Positions 28,395-35,837 of a stretch of DNA of 35,837 bases are shown one piece after another. A model generated the notes under the pieces. It was not told where the DNA came from, searched no databases, and saw only the letters and a program-made list of their open reading frames with translations. Positions within the stretch are counted from its first letter, which is position 1; the number at the start of each line of letters is the position of its first letter. Source of the DNA: Chlorobiota bacterium (GTDB lineage: Bacteria; Bacteroidota; Ignavibacteria; OLB7); contig JAGWAZ010000017.1 of NCBI GenBank assembly GCA_021296135.1, positions 1-35,837 on the forward strand, in the 5' to 3' direction. The position numbers and the translations under genes were made by a program.

Positions 28395-29636
28395 ATGCAT
28401 ATTCGTCGTCTATTCTTCCGGAACGTTCGCAACCACGCCGAGACCGAGTTATATGCCGCCTCTCGTGTGAATGTTATTACCGGCCTGAATGGTCAAGGAA
28501 AGACGTCGATACTCGAAGCACTGTCCCTTTGCACGTTGACGCGTTCTTTTGTTGCCAGCCAGGATGTTGCTTTGCTACGTCGAGGTGAGAAAAACATGAT
28601 TGCCCGAATCGAAGGAGTGAGCGATTATAGTGCTCCACGTCGTATCGAAGTTGTATGGTCTCACGAGGGAGGAAAAAAAATCACGCTGGATGAATCACCC
28701 GCAGCCAACTCTGCACAGATAATTGGTGCTGTTCCGACGGTTGTCCTCTTTCCCGATTTGAAGGCGATTACGGGAGGTCCCCCAATTCACCGTCGTCGGT
28801 TTCTTGACCTTGTGCTCTCTCAGGCCAAGCGGAAGTATCTGGAAGACCTTATTCAGTATCGTCGGCTGTTGAAACAGAGGAACGCTGTTCTCTCGGAGGC
28901 ACGAAAAAGAGGCAAAGGGATCGACGCAGCCTTGCTTGAGTCATGGGACGAAGGATTGGTTGATCGGGGAGCAAGACTCATGTATGAACGGACAAAGTTC
29001 CTTCGAAAGTTCGAGCCTATACTTCGAGAGACTGCAGAAGAGGTTGCTCTCGGTGCAGATGAAATCGGAGTAGAGTACACCCCTGATTCGGTTGCTGGTA
29101 CTGTCGATAGTGTCAACGAATACCGCGATACTCTTTGGCTTAGAAGCAAGGAGGTACGTGGAAGGGAAGTCCGTCGCGGAACAACCCTTTTTGGTCCGCA
29201 CCGCGATGACTTTAGGATGATGATTAATGGCGGGGATGTCCGAATAAGCGCGAGCCAGGGGCAGCACAAGACGCTTCTTATAGGACTGAAGGTCGCCGAA
29301 TTTCATTATCTGGCAAGGCAATGTGCCGAGACACCGCTAATCCTTCTTGACGACATTTTCGGTGATCTTGATGCCTATCGTGCAGAGCGAGTCTATGACA
29401 TCACAAGAAATCTTGCTCAGGTCTTTATTACCGTCGTCTCATTTGACATGTTGCCATTTCTTCGTAGTCGAGATCTGGCTCCTGACGACGCTCACTACGA
29501 GGTGGAGCGTGGTAGGATCGGAACAACTCATTATGGCTCCGGATTTACCAAACCTGAAAAGTCCTTGCCTAACGGAAACAGCCGGTTTAATGTCCCAGAT
29601 TCAAACTCAACAAAAACAGTAAAGAACGAAGCATAG
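28395..29636 (+). CDS. recF: DNA replication and repair protein RecF
   Basis: MHIRRLFFRNVRNHAETEL..., GLNGQGKTSILEAL Walker A, SQGQHKTLLIGLKVAE, PLILLDDIFGDLD. Confidence 0.96.
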   Translation: MHIRRLFFRNVRNHAETELYAASRVNVITGLNGQGKTSILEALSLCTLTRSFVASQDVALLRRGEKNMIARIEGVSDYSAPRRIEVVWSHEGGKKITLDESPAANSAQIIGAVPTVVLFPDLKAITGGPPIHRRRFLDLVLSQAKRKYLEDLIQYRRLLKQRNAVLSEARKRGKGIDAALLESWDEGLVDRGARLMYERTKFLRKFEPILRETAEEVALGADEIGVEYTPDSVAGTVDSVNEYRDTLWLRSKEVRGREVRRGTTLFGPHRDDFRMMINGGDVRISASQGQHKTLLIGLKVAEFHYLARQCAETPLILLDDIFGDLDAYRAERVYDITRNLAQVFITVVSFDMLPFLRSRDLAPDDAHYEVERGRIGTTHYGSGFTKPEKSLPNGNSRFNVPDSNSTKTVKNEA

Positions 29637-29644
29637 AACAAACC

Positions 29645-31971
<2,327 letters not shown>

Positions 31972-32109
31972 ATGTAAAGATAACAGATGAGACGACCCTA
32001 TACGTACGATCACAACAACTCACCCGGATAGCGTTGTGAATTCGGAGGAGGGGACGTACCTTCTCTCCCTTGCAAAAAGATGGAACTATCGATATAGCGG
32101 AGTTTAGAA

Positions 32110-33726
32110 ATGAACGGGAGTGATCTTAAAGACCAACTTGAAAAGTTCGGAATCACAAACGTCGGTGAGGTCCTCTATAACGGAACGCGGGCACGGTTGA
32201 CTGAAGAGGCTGTGAAACGGAACGAGGTCTTTTTGGTCGAAGGTGGTCCTTTGCTTGCATATACCGGGCAGCATACCGGACGTTCACCGAACGACAAGTT
32301 TGTTGTAGAGGAATCGGGAAGTAAAAATCAGGTCTGGTGGGGCGAGGTCAACCGTCCGTTTGAGCAGGAACACTTCAACAATCTTCTTGTAAAAGCAAGA
32401 AACTATCTTTCCGGCAGAGATCTCTTTGTTGCTGACTGCTTTGTCGGCGCAGATCCTCGCTACCGTGTCGGGGTTCGGGTTATCAACGAACATGCCTGGC
32501 ATAACCTCTTTGCGCAGACAATGTTTATCCCTCTGGAGAAAGCTCCCGATCCGGACTCTTTCCACATTGATTACACTGTAGTTCACGTGCCCGATATGCA
32601 GGCTGTACCGGATGAAGATGGTACGCGATCCGGTACGTTTGTCCTCATAGATTTTGGGCAGAAGATTCTTCTCATTGGAGGAACATCGTATGCGGGCGAA
32701 ATCAAGAAATCGCTCTTCACAACAATAAACTATCTCTTGCCGTTGCAGCATGTTATGCCGATGCACTGTTCGGCAAACATAGGCAACCTCGGAGATGTTG
32801 CGCTCTTTTTTGGACTCTCCGGAACTGGCAAGACAACGCTCTCTGCTGATCCCGAGCGGTCGCTAATCGGTGATGACGAACATGCTTGGAGTAATGACGG
32901 TATCTTCAACGTTGAGGGAGGATGCTATGCTAAAGTGATTCGACTTTCCGAGGAGGCTGAACCACAGATTTACGCGACAACCAGGATGTTCAGCACCATT
33001 CTCGAAAACGTCGATGTAAACGAAGAAACGCGTCTACTCGACCTTGATTCAGCAAAGTATACGGAGAACACAAGAGCGGCTTATCCGCTTGAGTTTATTC
33101 CGAACACGGCATCAGGCTCAACAGGTGGACACCCACGTAATATCATTATGCTCACAGCCGATGCGTTTGGTGTCCTTCCTCCAATTGCAAAGCTGACAAC
33201 GGCTCAGGCGATGTATCAGTTCATCAGTGGTTATACGGCGAAGGTGGCTGGAACCGAGAAAGGAGTAAACGAGCCTCAGCCGACGTTCAGCCCCTGTTTC
33301 GGTGCTCCGTTCATGGTCCACCATCCTTCGGTCTATGCTGAACTTCTCGGAGCAAAAATTCGTGAGCACAATGTGGAGTGCTGGTTGATCAATACTGGTT
33401 GGACCGGAGGGCCATATGGTGTTGGCAGCCGTATCAAAATTGGCTATACACGTGCTATGGTGAGGGCCGCGCTGAGCAAAGCACTTGAGGGGGTTGAGTT
33501 CCAAGAGGACCCGATCTTTGGATTGAATATCCCGGTCCATCTTCCAGGTCTCCCAGAAGAGCTGCTAAACCCACGTAATACCTGGGGCAACCCCGACCTG
33601 TATGACGAGAAAGCGAATGAACTGGCCGCAAAGTTCAACGAGAACTTCAGGAAGTATGAAGATGGTGCAGCGCAGGAAATTCGTAATGCTGGACCAAAGG
33701 TGAAGGAAGCAGCAATTCAGGGATGA
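32110..33726 (+). CDS. pckA: Phosphoenolpyruvate carboxykinase (ATP)
   Basis: YTGQHTGRSPNDKFVV, MHCSANIG, FGLSGTGKTTLSADPERSLIGDDEHAW. Confidence 0.97.
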   Translation: MNGSDLKDQLEKFGITNVGEVLYNGTRARLTEEAVKRNEVFLVEGGPLLAYTGQHTGRSPNDKFVVEESGSKNQVWWGEVNRPFEQEHFNNLLVKARNYLSGRDLFVADCFVGADPRYRVGVRVINEHAWHNLFAQTMFIPLEKAPDPDSFHIDYTVVHVPDMQAVPDEDGTRSGTFVLIDFGQKILLIGGTSYAGEIKKSLFTTINYLLPLQHVMPMHCSANIGNLGDVALFFGLSGTGKTTLSADPERSLIGDDEHAWSNDGIFNVEGGCYAKVIRLSEEAEPQIYATTRMFSTILENVDVNEETRLLDLDSAKYTENTRAAYPLEFIPNTASGSTGGHPRNIIMLTADAFGVLPPIAKLTTAQAMYQFISGYTAKVAGTEKGVNEPQPTFSPCFGAPFMVHHPSVYAELLGAKIREHNVECWLINTGWTGGPYGVGSRIKIGYTRAMVRAALSKALEGVEFQEDPIFGLNIPVHLPGLPEELLNPRNTWGNPDLYDEKANELAAKFNENFRKYEDGAAQEIRNAGPKVKEAAIQG

Positions 33727-33823
33727 GATAGGAGCGTAGAGGGATGAAACAGCATATTCGTTGAATAGAAAGAACGGTAAGTTTTAGGCGTCGGTTGATT
33801 GCTCGCTACCCTTTTTGATAGCA

Positions 33824-34060
33824 ATGAAAAATATTGGCCCGGTTTCGTTGGGGTGGCTTCAGGAGATTGGTGTTCTAACGATCGAGGATTTGCGAAGAAT
33901 CGGTTCAGTACCGATCTATATAGAGCTTCGAAAGTTGCACACAAAGATATCCTTGAATCTTTTATGGGCATTGGAGGGAGCTATACTCGATATTGATTGC
34001 AGAGAGTTGAGCCAAGAGAGAAAAAAGGAGTTAAGAGAAATGGTACAAGTCAATTCTTGA
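33824..34060 (+). CDS. TfoX C-terminal domain protein (stand-alone)
   Basis: MKNIGPVSLGWLQEIGVLTIEDLRRIGSVPIYIELRK...LLWALEGAILDIDCRELSQERKKEL. Confidence 0.88.
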   Translation: MKNIGPVSLGWLQEIGVLTIEDLRRIGSVPIYIELRKLHTKISLNLLWALEGAILDIDCRELSQERKKELREMVQVNS

Positions 34061-34088
34061 CAGAAATAAAATCTATGCAGTAGAAAAG

Positions 34089-34124
34089 AACAGCCCCGAC
34101 CAGTTTATGGTCGGGGCTGTTTCA
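34089..34124. terminator. Strong intrinsic terminator between convergent genes
   Basis: AACAGCCCCGACCA-gttta-TGGTCGGGGCTGTT. Confidence 0.88.
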
Positions 34125-34151
34125 TACGATTCATCGAAAAGCCTTATAGGC

Positions 34152-34652
34152 TTAGTTACCTTCTCCTTCACCCTCTTTTTTCATCTCAGCATCGTCGTCG
34201 CCCTCAGCAGGCATGCTCCCTGACATGTTCTTCATCTCTGCGAGGCCAGCTTTGATTGCATCAACCTTTGACTGGTTCTCGGTTATGAATGTGCGAGTTG
34301 CTTCAACTCCCGATTTCCAGGCGGCAAGATCAGTACCATCGCCGATTGCTCCGGTTACCTTAGTCCATCCCTCACTAATAGCCTGTAGTTGCTGTGAGTA
34401 TTCTTCCAGTTTCTTTGAACCTTCGTCATACATGGCTTTTCCAGCCTCGTTCATATCAGCAACGACCATTGTGCTCTTCGCAGCATCCAGTTCTGCATAG
34501 AGATCTTGTGCTTCACCATAAGCTGTAGCAAATTCCCCACTCTCCTCTTCCCAGGCTTTTCTCTCTTCTTCAGAGAGAGTACCACCGCCACAACCAATGA
34601 CTGTGCCGACGAATGCCCCTAACATAATTGACAATGCGATGTTACGAATCAT
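34152..34652 (-). CDS. Predicted lipoprotein, helical, acidic C-terminus
   Basis: MIRNIALSIMLGAFVGTVIGCGGG lipobox; DDDAEMKKEGEGEGN tail. Confidence 0.82.
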   Translation of the reverse strand: MIRNIALSIMLGAFVGTVIGCGGGTLSEEERKAWEEESGEFATAYGEAQDLYAELDAAKSTMVVADMNEAGKAMYDEGSKKLEEYSQQLQAISEGWTKVTGAIGDGTDLAAWKSGVEATRTFITENQSKVDAIKAGLAEMKNMSGSMPAEGDDDAEMKKEGEGEGN

Positions 34653-34791
34653 ACTTTTCCTCCAATGAAAAATTTTGAATAATGGATATTAAGCGCAGTT
34701 ACCTATTATGTGCAACAAAATTACGAATTGTTAGCATCAAGACAATAGGTGCCTCGAGAAAAAGAATCTGCTTGATCGATTACCGTATTGG

Positions 34792-35025
34792 TTATAAATC
34801 AATCGAAAAATCGACCTCGCTCATGCGGCCTTTGTCTTCCTCTTGTAGTTCCGTTACTTTTAATTCGGCCTTTTCAAGCTCATTTCGGCACTTTTGTGCG
34901 ATTTTCATACCCTCCTCATAGAGCGAGACAGCATCGCTCAGGTTTGTCTCCTCGCTTTCGAGAGACTCCACGATTTCCTCAAGTCGATTCAGAGATTCTT
35001 CGATAGAGATTGGTTTTTCGGCCAT
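34792..35025 (-). CDS. xseB: Exodeoxyribonuclease VII small subunit
   Basis: SIEESLNRLEEIVESLESEETNLSDAVSLYEEGMKIAQKCRNELEKAELKV. Confidence 0.92.
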   Translation of the reverse strand: MAEKPISIEESLNRLEEIVESLESEETNLSDAVSLYEEGMKIAQKCRNELEKAELKVTELQEEDKGRMSEVDFSIDL

Positions 35026-35214
35026 AAGGACTTGTTGTTCTTTTGTATTGTTTGCCAATCTCCAGATGGCTGAACGGCTCGATTCCACGCGCTATGGAGA
35101 AAGACGTTACCGGATAAAGTGTTCAAAGTTCTGGTTGATATATGCTGCTACTCAATATCTCCTTTTCCAGTCTCCCTGGCAATTATAATTCGCTGTTCGC
35201 CTGTCGGACCTGGG

Positions 35215-35256
35215 CAGGGAGACAAGGGGACAAGGAGAGGGGGAGACAAGGGGAGT
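35215..35256. repeat. Purine-rich GGGGACAAGGAGA-type low-complexity repeat
   Basis: cagggagacaaggggacaaggagagggggagacaaggggag; complementary in sequence type to 35588-35638. Confidence 0.75.
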
Positions 35257-35400
35257 CTTCAGATCACCGATCTGCTCGGGCAGGAGATTCTCTCAACCGA
35301 GATCCCCGTTGACTACGGACGGTTCGTTTGGGATGCTTCCGATGCTCTTAGTCGCATAGCAACGCTCGGTTGCGAAGCTAGCTCAGCTGTTTACCGCTGG
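35254..35400 (+). pseudogene. Relic of a type IX/FlgD-like C-terminal sorting domain
   Basis: SLQITDLLGQEILSTEIPVDYGRFVWDASDALSR resembles '.I.D.LGQE........G...VWDAS..'; no upstream protein body. Confidence 0.5.
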
Positions 35401-35495
35401 GATGATGTTTTTGATTTAAGAATGTCGATCAACGATGTGCGATCTATGATGTCAGAACACTGATAAACACTAATGGAACAGACTCTGGAGTCTTT

Positions 35496-35560
35496 GATTT
35501 CAGATTAGCGATGTTCGATGTACGATTTCAGATTTACGATTTACGATTTACGATGTATGA
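35496..35560. repeat. Tandem GATTTAC heptamer repeat
   Basis: cagatttacgatttacgatttacgatgtatgat and flanking degenerate units. Confidence 0.75.
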
Positions 35561-35587
35561 TCTAAAGACCCCCGACTCTCGACGCCA

Positions 35588-35638
35588 TTCTTCCTGTCTC
35601 CTTGCCCCCCCGTCTTCCTGTCTCCTTGTCTTCCCCCT
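35588..35638. repeat. Pyrimidine-rich CTTCCTGTCTCCTTG repeat
   Basis: cttcctgtctccttgcccccccgtcttcctgtctccttgtcttccccc. Confidence 0.75.
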
Positions 35639-35654
35639 CGACATCAGAAAAGTC

Positions 35655-35689
35655 AAAAAGCAAGGGAACGGCCTTGGCCCTTCCCTTGC
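35655..35689 (-). terminator. Intrinsic terminator for the minus-strand gene entering at the right edge
   Basis: GCAAGGGAA-cggccttggccc-TTCCCTTGC; T-run on the minus strand at 35655-35659. Confidence 0.75.
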
Positions 35690-35727
35690 ACGATAACATA
35701 GCATATACTACCTACTCCTCTGTCTGG

Positions 35728-35835
35728 TTAGAAATCTGTATGGCCGATTTCGTACCAGGCGCTGCTTAGCCCATTCCAGATCACGGTCAGAGCATCCTTG
35801 CCTTGCAGTGTTTTGTTAGCGGTAAAGGTGTGAGT
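35728..35835 (-). CDS. C-terminal end of an unidentified protein (truncated by window edge)
   Basis: Open frame THTFTANKTLQGKDALTVIWNGLSSAWYEIGHTDF* with a terminator downstream. Confidence 0.5.
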   Translation of the reverse strand, partial: THTFTANKTLQGKDALTVIWNGLSSAWYEIGHTDF

Positions 35836-35837
35836 CG

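Overview
The window looks like a chromosomal segment from a bacterium of the Bacteroidota/Chlorobiota/Ignavibacteria-Kapabacteria neighbourhood. That placement is inferred from type IX secretion C-terminal sorting domains, the pheT/zapA/rny and dnaN-recF-DUF721-gyrB gene sets, and dispersed complex I genes. Most of it is housekeeping: pheT, zapA, rny, nuoE, a biotin carrier, pspA, a MerR regulator, thiC with a TPP riboswitch, an S66 peptidase, two rhomboid-family proteins, nuoC-nuoD, mtaB, dnaN, recF, DUF721/dciA, gyrB, ATP-type pckA, xseB, and three tRNAs (Pro-GGG, Pro-CGG, Phe-GAA). The less ordinary material is: (1) a roughly 560-bp structured intergenic region between zapA and rny; (2) a leader with a stem, an intrinsic terminator and a 23S-rRNA-like 20-mer upstream of an uncharacterised 560-aa Rossmann protein; (3) a 109-bp two-hairpin repeat present twice, about 94% identical by hand count; (4) a VOC/glyoxalase gene interrupted by one in-frame ochre codon; (5) a rhomboid protease followed by a rhomboid-like pseudoprotease; (6) IS and type IX sorting-domain relics embedded in low-complexity intergenic repeats. 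No CRISPR array, intact transposon or recognisable defence system was seen. All assignments come from reading sequence and translations by eye; no searches or folding programs were run.
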